A DNA stretch of 64,000 nt from Candidatus Omnitrophota bacterium (GTDB lineage: Bacteria; Hinthialibacterota; Hinthialibacteria; OLB16). A model generated the notes under the pieces. That model searched no databases. It worked only from the letters and a program-made list of their open reading frames with translations, and was not told the origin of the DNA. This document shows, one piece after another, positions 9,101 to 16,043 of this stretch (positions are counted from its first letter, which is position 1; each line of letters starts with the position of its first letter). The stretch lies in NCBI GenBank assembly GCA_020632575.1, contig JACKFH010000020.1, forward strand, positions 4,091-68,090, given 5' to 3'. The translations under genes and the position numbers were made by a program.

Positions 9101-10048
9101 TCAGTTCCCGAACATCGACTTGACTTTAGCTACGATGCCCTTTTTCTGAGGTTGTGGTTGGGAGGAACTTGAAGCTGTGGGTCCTCCTTTGGCAGGACCG
9201 CAGCCACCGGGACCACAAACTCCACCCGGACCACAGGCCCCACTCGCTTGAATCTTCGAAAGGATCATCGATTTTGTCGTCCCCGCCATGAACTTCCCAA
9301 GAACACTTCCAGGGGGAACCATCATCACGGTCTGAGCGGCGGTTACTGTGGGATCGATTTCAAGTTGCGCGAGGAATTTTGCTTCATTGGGGTCTGCGGG
9401 ATTAAGGAAAACCACTTCGGTTGCTTGAGCGAACTGAGGATCTGCCTTGACCTCATTGACACCATAAAGCGCGGCTTCGTTTGATTGGGTCTGCTGGTTT
9501 TGAATGCAGATGAAAACCAATTTCTGCATCTGAAGACCCCGAAGGACCTGCTCCATCGCCGGAGTGCCGAACGACCCCAGAAGTTGGGCCTCGGTGAATG
9601 AGGTTGGAAAACCTCCCATCACCGCCCCGTTGGGAGCCAATGCAATGACCAACGGCATCGGCGCTCGGCTCACATTGAAGTATTTCACCACCGGTTGCTC
9701 GTTGGGATCGAGAATGTTGATCCCCAGTGCGTCGGCCCTATTCGCCACCTTTGACATCGTGGTCTGAAACACGTTCCACATGGCAAGCGTCGGTTCATCT
9801 TGGGCCGACAGAAAGAATAAAAAGAGATACCGATTACTACTTTGAGCGCGAGCGATAGCCGCCATGCCCTTGTTGGTATCGGGAAGCGGGGGTGGTTGCG
9901 GCGCCTGAACCACTGGCGCGGGTTGTTCCTCTGCTGGTTGAGAGGGTTCGACATCTTCGAACCAGGGATTGGCCTGTTGAGCGATTGCGGTAACCGGTAC
10001 TAATAGAATCACAAGCGCGACAAGAATAACCGCCTTATCTTTTCTCAT
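9101..10048 (-). CDS. Secreted thioredoxin-fold-like protein with a three-cysteine Gly/Pro tail
   Basis: The start is ATG 10048, preceded by AGGAGG with 9-base spacing; it gives 315 residues with a signal peptide (KAVILVALVILLVPVTAIAQ) and a Pro/Gln linker (~35-60). Two domains resemble thioredoxin folds: RYLFLFFLSAQDEP (~75-90) stands where a CxxC would be but has no cysteines, and a second half begins KLVFICIQNQQ. The tail has C272, C278 and C283 (C-x5-C-x4-C within ACGPGGVCGPGGCGP), then a Ser/Gln/Lys-rich end. It is first in the operon with the ABC exporter and ArsR and sits directly behind an ArsR-type promoter. A role in periplasmic handling of metalloid by the tri-Cys tail is my inference; the fold call is moderate. 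Confidence 0.72.
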   Translation of the reverse strand: MRKDKAVILVALVILLVPVTAIAQQANPWFEDVEPSQPAEEQPAPVVQAPQPPPLPDTNKGMAAIARAQSSNRYLFLFFLSAQDEPTLAMWNVFQTTMSKVANRADALGINILDPNEQPVVKYFNVSRAPMPLVIALAPNGAVMGGFPTSFTEAQLLGSFGTPAMEQVLRGLQMQKLVFICIQNQQTQSNEAALYGVNEVKADPQFAQATEVVFLNPADPNEAKFLAQLEIDPTVTAAQTVMMVPPGSVLGKFMAGTTKSMILSKIQASGACGPGGVCGPGGCGPAKGGPTASSSSQPQPQKKGIVAKVKSMFGN

Positions 10049-10080
10049 TGGAGAAGACCTCCTGAAATCTGGGCGGCATG

Positions 10081-10126
10081 ACTTCGTTGATTGGCGAAGT
10101 ATCAAGTATAGTTTCGTCCCTGTCAA
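10081..10126 (-). promoter_or_regulatory. sigma70-like promoter with ArsR-type operator
   Basis: On the minus strand TTGACA (10121-10126) is followed after exactly 17 bases by GATACT (10099-10104). The palindrome ACTTCG-N8-CGAAGT (10081-10086 / 10095-10100) overlaps the -10 box and the expected start of transcription. The same core occurs at the arsC promoter (17618-17647). It would give a 5' leader of about 44 bases to the thioredoxin-like gene. Confidence 0.82.
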
Positions 10127-10373
10127 GGGAGACTCAACAGGGCAATTCAACAACTTCTAGACTTCTGAGTGGAATCAGACCGTGTGTCCATTGCGGCACG
10201 CCATTCGAGAAAGGTTGTACCGCCCCTCCTCGATTTCGCGATTCGTGTCGAAGACATCCAGCGCGGGGTGAACGTGTGTGAGGACAATAACCTCACGCGC
10301 CTGGTCCGTGAGCGACGTTTCCCATACCAACCGAGTTGATTGTCGATTTTGGTTAGTCAGGACAGGCGACGTA

Positions 10374-10688
10374 TCATGCTGCAACCTCGAGCAGCACTTC
10401 GGGATGACGCTCCGCGATCTTCAGCAGTGTCCGTGCCGCGCCCGATGGCTCGCGCCGGCCTTGCTCCCACTGCTGTAGGGTGCGTTTCGAAACGCCAAGA
10501 ACCGACGCAAACTGGGCCTGAGAGAGCCCACTTTTCAGGCGCACACGAACCACGCGCGACTTCGGCTCCACTTTCGTCCGCTTGCCTCCTCCCGCCTTGA
10601 TTTCTCGCACGCCCTCCAAGACTTCCCGCCACACATCGCGCTCGGTCTCGAACTTTGCTAATGCCTTTCCGGTAAGTTTTTTACTCAT
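10374..10688 (-). CDS. XRE-family antitoxin of a RelE/HigB-type pair
   Basis: 104 residues. The C-terminal half is a helix-turn-helix of the Cro/CI type: VRVRLKSGLSQAQFASVLGVSKRTLQQWEQGRREPSGAA (res ~47-86), where the Q-rich recognition helix is clear. The N-terminal part is a charged helix likely to contact the toxin. The gene overlaps the upstream toxin gene by 8 bases. Toxin-first order with an HTH antitoxin is the HigBA arrangement. The antitoxin should neutralise the toxin and repress the pair. Whether it is active is unknown. Confidence 0.88.
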   Translation of the reverse strand: MSKKLTGKALAKFETERDVWREVLEGVREIKAGGGKRTKVEPKSRVVRVRLKSGLSQAQFASVLGVSKRTLQQWEQGRREPSGAARTLLKIAERHPEVLLEVAA

Positions 10689-10995
10689 TTCGGAATGCCT
10701 CCAATAACTGCTTCAGTATATGCGCGGGCGCATCCTCGCGTTTGGCCTTGGCATAGATCGTCAACATCCAAAACTCATTCGGTCCACGCCGCGCGAAATA
10801 GATGATCCGTAGACCGCCGCGTTTGCCCATACCTGGACGCGACCAACGTAACTTGCGAATCCCACCCGACCCCGGAACAACCTGACCGGCATCCGGATTT
10901 TGTATCATGAACTGCTGCAATTCGGCGTACTCGTCGTCGTCCAAATACACGGGGCAAATCCGTTCGAATATGGACGATTCGATGAATGTGAACAT
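10681..10995 (-). CDS. RelE/HigB-type toxin
   Basis: The 104-residue protein has the compact RelE fold pattern: a start helix (DDDEYAELQQFMIQNPDAG), then G-x-G-GIRKLRWSRPGMGKRGGLRIIYF, with the basic Arg/Lys strand that contacts mRNA in this family, and a C-terminal WMLTIYAKAKREDAP. Members cleave mRNA on the ribosome. It lies directly upstream of and overlaps the XRE antitoxin. The pair interrupts the arsenic island between the ABC operon and arsG and may be a small mobile addiction module. Confidence 0.88.
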   Translation of the reverse strand: MFTFIESSIFERICPVYLDDDEYAELQQFMIQNPDAGQVVPGSGGIRKLRWSRPGMGKRGGLRIIYFARRGPNEFWMLTIYAKAKREDAPAHILKQLLEAFRNE

Positions 10996-11101
10996 TCCCT
11001 AAACTATACTCCAGTGGCGTCTAGGCCGCAAGTCGCGCTCCAGGGGAAATGCGATAATGGTCAGTCGGGAACTGAGATTCATGTCTCTGAATGCTCCCTA
11101 A

Positions 11102-11794
11102 TCAGAACACTTTGAAAATATGCACCAGGATTAAATAGATCCCGACCAAAATGAACACGGTCCCCGTGATCCTTCTTCCCCACACTTCGATTTGAGTCAT
11201 CCGGTCGAAAACCTTTCCAATCGTTCCAATTCCTGTCGCGATGACCACCGCGAATACCAGGACCGGAAGCGCGGTGCCGACCCCATACAGAAAGGGGATC
11301 AAAAAATAGGATTGGTATTGAACCGAGAGCGGGACCAGACTGCCGAAGAACAGGGCCGCGGAGACGGGGCAGAACGAAAGTGCGAAGAGAAAACCGAGGA
11401 AGGCCGCTCCCCAGATTCCCATCGCTTCGGCTCTTTTTTGGGTCTTCTCCCCAATACCCCCTCCAGTGAATCGGAATGAGATCAATTCCAAAAGAAACAT
11501 TCCGACGATGATCAGGATGGGACCGAGCAATTGGTTCATGGAGTTCTGAAGAAACTCTGAAAGGACAGGGGCCGAGAGCAGACTTGTTACAAGCAGCGTC
11601 CCGACGAGCAGATAACTCAGGGTTCGACCAACGGTGTAGAGGGCGCCTGTCAGGAAAACCAGTTTGGGATGACTGACTTTCTTCCCGATATAGGCGATGG
11701 CCGCGACGTTTGTGGCGAGAGGGCATGGACTGATCGAAGTCAAAATGCCCAGCCACAAGGCGGAGAGAAATCCGAGCGCGAATCCCCCGTCCAT
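11102..11794 (-). CDS. arsG: ArsG-family CcdA-like membrane permease (aromatic arsenical efflux)
   Basis: A 230-residue integral membrane protein, started at ATG 11794, which overlaps the TGA of the preceding arsF-like gene by one base (TGATG). It has six hydrophobic helices in two halves, as in CcdA/DsbD. Each half carries a Cys-Pro motif: SISPCPLATN (C24) and ALSFCPVSAALFFG. ArsG permeases export aminobenzyl arsenicals produced by reduction of nitroarsenicals (the arsEFG system described in Shewanella). The adjacent arsF- and arsE-like genes support this over a cytochrome c biogenesis role. A longer start to 11893 would run inside the upstream gene and add a non-hydrophobic leader. Confidence 0.82.
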   Translation of the reverse strand: MDGGFALGFLSALWLGILTSISPCPLATNVAAIAYIGKKVSHPKLVFLTGALYTVGRTLSYLLVGTLLVTSLLSAPVLSEFLQNSMNQLLGPILIIVGMFLLELISFRFTGGGIGEKTQKRAEAMGIWGAAFLGFLFALSFCPVSAALFFGSLVPLSVQYQSYFLIPFLYGVGTALPVLVFAVVIATGIGTIGKVFDRMTQIEVWGRRITGTVFILVGIYLILVHIFKVF

Positions 11795-12312
11795 CACAGT
11801 CGCTCCAGAAAAGGCTGAACCTCGGTTCGGATGTAATCGAAATAGGCTTCCTTTTCGTGAACCAGTTGCCAAACCTTGTGCAGGTTCTTCCATTCCACTG
11901 TTTCAGCCCCGCTGACTTCGGCGACAACAACCGAACTGGCGACGAGTTCGAAGTCCTTAACGTAATGAGAATTCCAAACCTCGTCCGTGTTGATCGTCTT
12001 CCATTCGAGCGATCCCGATTCGATCTCAGAGGGAAAAAATTCCCGCATTGCCTCGTGCGCTCCCTCTTCGATGGCCCGGCAAGTTGGGCATCGGACATCC
12101 CCGTGAAAGTAATAGGCGATGAGTCTTCGGTTGGGTAAATCCACTGGTGATTCCATCTCATCCAAGACAGGCTCTTGGATGTTGGCGGTCTCCACCACGG
12201 TTTCCGGCGTGTCCTCCGCTGTGATGTCTTCACTTTTACCGACGAGCAGGTATCCGAGGCTGGCCACTACGAAGACCAGAAGCGTGGTTGTAATTATTTG
12301 TTTGGTGGGCAT
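11794..12312 (-). CDS. arsF: ArsF-like membrane-anchored thioredoxin-fold protein
   Basis: 172 residues with an N-terminal membrane anchor or lipidless signal (res ~6-24), a Glu/Thr/Val-rich linker (~28-60) and a thioredoxin-like domain in which YYFHGDVRCPTCRAIE holds the redox pair C75/C78. Family members are annotated as nitroarsenical (nitrophenyl) reductase subunit ArsF. Ribosome-binding site AAGGAGATGAGAAA precedes ATG 12312. It is followed with overlap by arsG and preceded, across a 450-base repeat-bearing gap, by the arsE-like gene. Assignment rests on motif plus neighbourhood. Confidence 0.78.
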   Translation of the reverse strand: MPTKQIITTTLLVFVVASLGYLLVGKSEDITAEDTPETVVETANIQEPVLDEMESPVDLPNRRLIAYYFHGDVRCPTCRAIEEGAHEAMREFFPSEIESGSLEWKTINTDEVWNSHYVKDFELVASSVVVAEVSGAETVEWKNLHKVWQLVHEKEAYFDYIRTEVQPFLERL

Positions 12313-12494
12313 TTTCTCATCTCCTTCATTGACTTTTCATTATTGTGTTGATTCTGTCCGCCATTTCTGTTCCACCAATTCCGATCCGTGTCATTCCAAC
12401 TCCAATCCCTGTCATTCCTCCAATCGTCCTAAGAAACATGAACTCAATAATCTCCCAAGAATTCTCCTTGGTGTCATTTCGAGAATTGTGCTTG

Positions 12495-12650
12495 GTGTCA
12501 TTTCGACCGGAGGGAGAAATCTTTTGGGTGGCGAAATTTTCATTTCACCGTTCACTTAGAAGGGTGGGATCACTTCCCCCCTCCGCGGTTTTATTGGAAC
12601 GATCAGACGGTTCGCTCCCACCAGATTTCTCCCTCCGGTCGAAATGACAC
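12495..12650. repeat. 28-bp perfect inverted repeat (MITE/REP-like element)
   Basis: The 28-base arm 12495-12522 is the exact reverse complement of 12623-12650, with about 100 bases between. The arm core is TTTCGACCGGAGGGAGAAAT. A related partial copy of its outer part (CTTGGTGTCATTTCGA) sits just before at about 12467-12482. It lies in the 450-base gap between the arsE- and arsF-like genes, which otherwise holds no gene. Similar palindromes are dispersed in many environmental genomes. Confidence 0.85.
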
Positions 12651-12763
12651 TCAGTAAAGCATCCGAGAAAAGGAAGTTTCCTTCTCTCATCAGCGATCAC
12701 CCCGCTCCACGCTCGGAATGACACCAAGTAGAGATTGCGGCGAAAATCAAATTCACTCACCCA

Positions 12764-13009
12764 TCAAGAGACCACCGCCGACTCCAGAATCGACCGGATC
12801 TGGTCCGAGGTTGCAAGGCGTCCCTGAAGTTTGACTTCGCCCTCCACGACGAGTGCCGGGGTCATCATCACTCCGCGACTGGTGATTTCATCGATAGAGG
12901 TCACCTTTTCGAGGTCATACTCACAGCCGAGTTCGTCGGCGGCGGTCCTTGTGTTCGCCTCAAGTGCATGACACTTGGCGCATCCAGTTCCCAAGATTTC
13001 GATTTTCAT
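12764..13009 (-). CDS. arsE: ArsE-like small thioredoxin/glutaredoxin-fold protein
   Basis: This 81-residue protein starts MKIEILGTGCAKCHALE with the redox pair C10/C13, followed by VTSIDEITSRGVMMTPALVVEGEVKLQGR. The cis-Pro after MMT and the overall length match the TM0996/MTH895 mini-thioredoxin family. ATG 13009 has an excellent AGGAGG eight bases upstream. In the described arsEFG systems a small thioredoxin-like ArsE works with ArsF in reducing nitroaromatic arsenicals, which fits the order here. It could equally be a general thiol reductase for the operon. Confidence 0.8.
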   Translation of the reverse strand: MKIEILGTGCAKCHALEANTRTAADELGCEYDLEKVTSIDEITSRGVMMTPALVVEGEVKLQGRLATSDQIRSILESAVVS

Positions 13010-13044
13010 CTTTGTTTCCTCCTATGCTTTGTTTTTGATTGGCC

Positions 13045-13416
13045 TTACACGGTCAGGGATCTTTTGACTTCATCCGCAATTCGCGCCGAGTCTTCCGCCA
13101 TCCGGGGCGTCTCGGGTTTCTTTTCGATCCCGAGATCGGTCGCTGCGACATGGACATCCACGGGGAGTCCCGCTTTCTCCAGGACGATCTTGCAGCAATG
13201 GTCCTCGCATCCATCGATGGCGATTCGAGTTCCGGCGTTTCGTGCTCGCTCCATCTTTTCGGGACGGTCGGCGGCGATGGCCGCGATACAAAAAAGGTTT
13301 CCGAATTTTTCTCGGTGGAGTTGCACTCCGGCCTGATTCGAGGCTTGGCCGGAATAAGCCGCCCCGGCACAGGTGAAGACCAGGGTTTCTCCATTGGTTT
13401 GAACGGAATTCGACAT
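13045..13416 (-). CDS. DGC-domain putative zinc-binding protein
   Basis: The 123-residue product begins MSNSVQTNGETLVFTCAGAAYSG and contains AIDGCEDHCCKIVLEKAG (res ~64-82), the DGC motif with clustered cysteines that defines this family of putative metal-binding proteins. GGAGG stands 8 bases before the ATG. A frame of identical length shifted by 8 bases (13053-13424) is a shadow and lacks the motif. It lies between the permease and arsE-like genes, so a metal- or metalloid-binding accessory role is likely but unproven. Confidence 0.82.
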   Translation of the reverse strand: MSNSVQTNGETLVFTCAGAAYSGQASNQAGVQLHREKFGNLFCIAAIAADRPEKMERARNAGTRIAIDGCEDHCCKIVLEKAGLPVDVHVAATDLGIEKKPETPRMAEDSARIADEVKRSLTV

Positions 13417-13437
13417 GACAGCAACCTCCTTTTTCTT

Positions 13438-14745
13438 CTAAACCAAAGCGCCGTACGCCATTCCGGTGATGGTGGCCATCACCACCACCAGCAAGGTGAA
13501 AACGGCGGTCTTCTTGAATCCGATGATCGAATGGATGACAAAAAGGCTGGGCAGCGAAAGCGCCGGTCCCGCGAGAAGCAGAGCTAGCGCCGGACCTTGC
13601 GCCATTCCATGCTCCATAAGGGCTTCCAGAATCGGGATCTCGGTCAGCGTCGCGAAATAGAAAAGACAACCGATGAAAGAGGCGACAAAATTGGACAGCA
13701 GACTGTTACTCCCGACCCAAGCCGCGATCTGCTGATCTGGGAGGAGTGCGCCGATGAAACCGACCAGGAAAACTCCCCCATACAGAAGGGGAATGAGGAG
13801 TTTCGCGAAATCCCAGGTGTTGTGCATCCATTCACCGATTTCGTCGCGGTCGAACCAACTCCAGGTCATCAGAAGGACGATCAACCCCATTAAACCGGCC
13901 AGCCACCAGCGTATGTGGTAGATCGCCAACACCCAGGTCTTTGAGTCTTCCACACTTTGAATCTCCGGCTTCGACAAAGTGATTTTTTGTCCCACCGAGT
14001 ATCCGGCCACCGGCTCCTCGACTTGGAAGAGGATTGCGTCGCGGGTTTCTTGGAGCTGAACCGCGTGGATGGTCTGTCCGTCGGCCGTCGTCACCGCCAC
14101 GTCTCCGGGATTGTACCAATCGCTGAAGATGAGGAAGGCGATCATGGCGACAAAGAACGCGAGGTTTTTCCACATCGCCCGTCGCGCGGGCGGCGGTTCG
14201 GGCAATTGCATCGCCGCGTCGTTCCTCTTGACCTCATCCCGTCGAAAGAATCGTTCCATGAGGAGTCCAATGATGACCGCGAAGACAATCGCGCCGACCG
14301 CTCGGGCTAAGCCGATCTGGAACCCGAGGACACGCGCGGTGAGGAAGATGGCGAGGATGTTGAGCGCCGGACCCGAGTAGAGGAACGCCGAGGCGGGGCC
14401 GAGGCCCGCACCCACACGGTAGATCCCTGCGAACATCGGGAGGACGCTGCATGAGCAAACCGCGAGGACCGTCCCGGACACGGAGGCCACCGAATAGGCT
14501 TCGGCCTTTCTGGCCTTGGGTCCGAGATGTCGAAGAACCGCTTCTTGGGAAAGGAAAGTGACAATGGCCCCCGCGATGAACAGGGCCGGAACCACACAGG
14601 CTAGCGTATGATTCCGCGCGTACCATTGGAGCATTTTGAAAGCTTCGAGGATGGCAGTGGTGACTTTGGGGCTGGATAGTGGGAGATAGTAGGCCACGAG
14701 GAAAATGGCCGCGAACCAACTGAAGATTTTGAGTTCTTTGTTCAT
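13438..14745 (-). CDS. ArsP/DUF318-superfamily permease
   Basis: A 435-residue polytopic membrane protein. The N-terminal half has VLAVCSCSVLPMFAGIYRVGAGLGPASAFLYSGPALNI (res ~95-135), the Cys-Cys helix and SGPALN motif of the DUF318 permeases. A middle cytoplasmic/periplasmic insertion (~200-275) is followed by a second helical half. ArsP members export trivalent organoarsenicals; close relatives move Cu/Zn, so the substrate is not certain. The gene follows arsR2 in an ArsR-controlled operon with DGC, arsE, arsF and arsG, which favours organoarsenical efflux. Confidence 0.82.
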   Translation of the reverse strand: MNKELKIFSWFAAIFLVAYYLPLSSPKVTTAILEAFKMLQWYARNHTLACVVPALFIAGAIVTFLSQEAVLRHLGPKARKAEAYSVASVSGTVLAVCSCSVLPMFAGIYRVGAGLGPASAFLYSGPALNILAIFLTARVLGFQIGLARAVGAIVFAVIIGLLMERFFRRDEVKRNDAAMQLPEPPPARRAMWKNLAFFVAMIAFLIFSDWYNPGDVAVTTADGQTIHAVQLQETRDAILFQVEEPVAGYSVGQKITLSKPEIQSVEDSKTWVLAIYHIRWWLAGLMGLIVLLMTWSWFDRDEIGEWMHNTWDFAKLLIPLLYGGVFLVGFIGALLPDQQIAAWVGSNSLLSNFVASFIGCLFYFATLTEIPILEALMEHGMAQGPALALLLAGPALSLPSLFVIHSIIGFKKTAVFTLLVVVMATITGMAYGALV

Positions 14746-14800
14746 GACTCAATCCTTTGCTTTATGGCTAAATGACCATGCGATGGCGAAAAAAAATCGC

Positions 14801-15124
14801 TCATCCCCCCACTAACGCTTCCTCTCGTTCCAGATTCTCCTTGAGCACGTTCTCGATGCACATGAAAAAGCCCTCCAGACATTTCACCCGCAACCGGTAG
14901 AAAATCATGGGACCCTCCTTGCGGGTGTCCACCAGTCCGGCGTTCTTAAGCACCGACAGATGCCGGGATACCGTCGATTGATCGGCCCCCACAAGCTCGG
15001 TCAACTCGCAGACGCAGATCTCCCTTTCCTGGAGGGCGTCCACAATCATCAACCGGCTGGGGTGTCCCAGGGCCTTGGCGATGGCCGCGCGGCGTTCATA
15101 GAAAGAGATTTTCTTTGTCTTCAT
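14801..15124 (-). CDS. arsR: Second ArsR-family repressor
   Basis: 107 residues from ATG 15124 (an in-frame ATG two codons earlier, 15130, falls inside the operator palindrome). Order: RRAAIAKALGHPSRLMIVDAL, metal-site helix EICVCELTELVGADQSTVSRHLSVLKNAGLV with a CxC pair, and wing KEGPMIFYRL. Two more cysteines near the C-terminus (VKCLEGFFMCIENVL) are spaced as in ArsR types that use C-terminal thiols. It is first in the operon running to arsG. The operator differs from that of the other ArsR in this window, so the two probably control separate promoters. Confidence 0.9.
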   Translation of the reverse strand: MKTKKISFYERRAAIAKALGHPSRLMIVDALQEREICVCELTELVGADQSTVSRHLSVLKNAGLVDTRKEGPMIFYRLRVKCLEGFFMCIENVLKENLEREEALVGG

Positions 15125-15164
15125 GGTCATATTGCAATATGACCTATTTAATGGCTCCTGTCAA
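15125..15164 (-). promoter_or_regulatory. Promoter with perfect 20-bp ArsR-type palindrome
   Basis: GGTCATATTGCAATATGACC (15125-15144) is a perfect palindrome. It overlaps a minus-strand promoter TTGACA (15159-15164) - 17 bases - CATATT (15136-15141). Transcription would start near 15129, five bases before ATG 15124, so the arsR2 mRNA is probably leaderless or nearly so; no Shine-Dalgarno is visible. Confidence 0.82.
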
Positions 15165-15270
15165 TGGCGCTTCTTCCGCAACTCAAATCCCCCGTGAGGT
15201 GCGGCGGGGGAAGGAACCACCCCCCAATCCCTTATCTTGGAAGGGCCTGAAGAGTGGCTAGAATTGATTC

Positions 15271-15456
15271 ATGACGAATGTACAAGAATTTGTTACGAGT
15301 TTCGAATCTCTTCCGACCACCGAGCGGCAGGAGGTGCTGGTCGAACTGCTCAGGCGAGTTCAGACCGAGTCGCATGATTTGCCCTCCGATGAGGATTTGA
15401 CCGCGGTGGCGGACACGCTCTTTCTGGAACTCGACAAACGAGAACGAGGAACATGA
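15271..15456 (+). CDS. Antitoxin-like small protein of a MazEF-type pair
   Basis: This 61-residue acidic protein (MTNVQEFVTSFESLPTTERQEVLVELLRR...) ends LFLELDKRERGT, and its TGA overlaps the ATG of the following MazF relic (ATGA). Length, the LP-x2-ERQEVL-x2-LL helix and the position fit the short antitoxins that precede PemK/MazF toxins. It still reads as intact although the toxin is broken, so it may be a free antitoxin remnant. It is one of the few plus-strand genes in the left half of the window. Confidence 0.65.
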   Translation: MTNVQEFVTSFESLPTTERQEVLVELLRRVQTESHDLPSDEDLTAVADTLFLELDKRERGT

Positions 15457-15682
15457 GCGTTCCCCAACGAGGGGAAGTTTGGCTGGTGGATCTTGGCATG
15501 GTTGCCAAAGTCCGACCGGCCCTTGTCTTGAGCGTGCCCTCTTCGGATATAGACCGAGCATTAGCAACACTGGTCCCTCATGCCAAACTGCTCCGCCGCA
15601 CGGGAAGATTGATTCGGAACAGCTATCCGAGGTTGAGCATGTGGTGAGATTGTGGCGTGGAATGGATCTCCCTGGGGAATAG
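15453..15682 (+). pseudogene. Decayed MazF/PemK-type toxin
   Basis: It starts as a normal MazF/PemK protein: MSVPQRGEVWLVDLGMVAKVRPALVL (res 1-26), then IDRALATLVPH. At that VPH the sequence jumps to HAKLLRRTGR, which in full-length relatives follows a second, later VPH; the intervening ~35 residues, including the RGS/R strand, are missing. A lost base after the GR codons then shifts the frame: the normal ending DSEQLSEVEHVVRLWRGMDL is readable only in another frame to 15682, while the actual frame stops at 15647. Toxin activity is very unlikely. Confidence 0.8.
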
Positions 15683-15752
15683 ATCTTCCTTTCCGTCGCC
15701 GAAGGACCCAGACCGACACACAGATTAATCGGGATCTCCTCAATCAGTCGTT

Positions 15753-16001
15753 TCAGAAGCGCGAATGAAGAGCGTTTTCCAAAACAAATCTTGCCATCGA
15801 CAGGTCGTAGCAGGACCGAAAGGATACACAATCCTGACACCGGTCCCATGCCTCATGATCCGCTTCGATTTGTCGGTCCTGGATTCCGATTCCCTGGCTC
15901 CGGAGATTCACCGAGAAAACCGCGCTCTCCAGTGGCTTGTTGAATTCAAGTCGATCCAAATCCGGAAAGATCTTCCCGAAACATTCATTCTTTTCTGACA
16001 T
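15753..16001 (-). CDS. Small cysteine-containing protein downstream of acr3, unknown function
   Basis: 82 residues from ATG 16001, chosen because AAGGAG lies 6 bases upstream; a frame back to 16031 lacks one. The C-terminal half has HEAWDRCQDCVSFRSCYDLS, that is C-x2-C-x5-C, followed by a short helix MARFVLENAL; another Cys lies near the N-terminus (NECFGKIFP). I do not recognise a named domain. It begins 42 bases after acr3 on the same strand and probably shares the arsC-acr3 transcript, so a thiol-based metalloid-binding role is possible but unproven. Confidence 0.68.
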   Translation of the reverse strand: MSEKNECFGKIFPDLDRLEFNKPLESAVFSVNLRSQGIGIQDRQIEADHEAWDRCQDCVSFRSCYDLSMARFVLENALHSRF

Positions 16002-16043
16002 GACAATCTCCTTCCTGGAGAGAGCGTTCACCTCTGGGGTGTT

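Noticed and set aside
10127..10373. Possible small gene between the toxin-antitoxin pair and the ABC operon promoter
   Set aside because: A 69-codon frame at 10175-10384 has no ribosome-binding site or recognisable motif; it is at best debris.
11079..12233. 384-codon minus-strand frame across the arsF and arsG genes
   Set aside because: It is a shadow in another frame; the Arg/Ser-rich translation has no domain, whereas the overlapping frames show CPTC and SPCPLATN motifs, signal/TM helices and good ribosome-binding sites.
15232..15849. 205-codon minus-strand frame over the MazEF-type remnant
   Set aside because: No family resemblance, and it is antisense to two plus-strand frames with clear toxin-antitoxin features.
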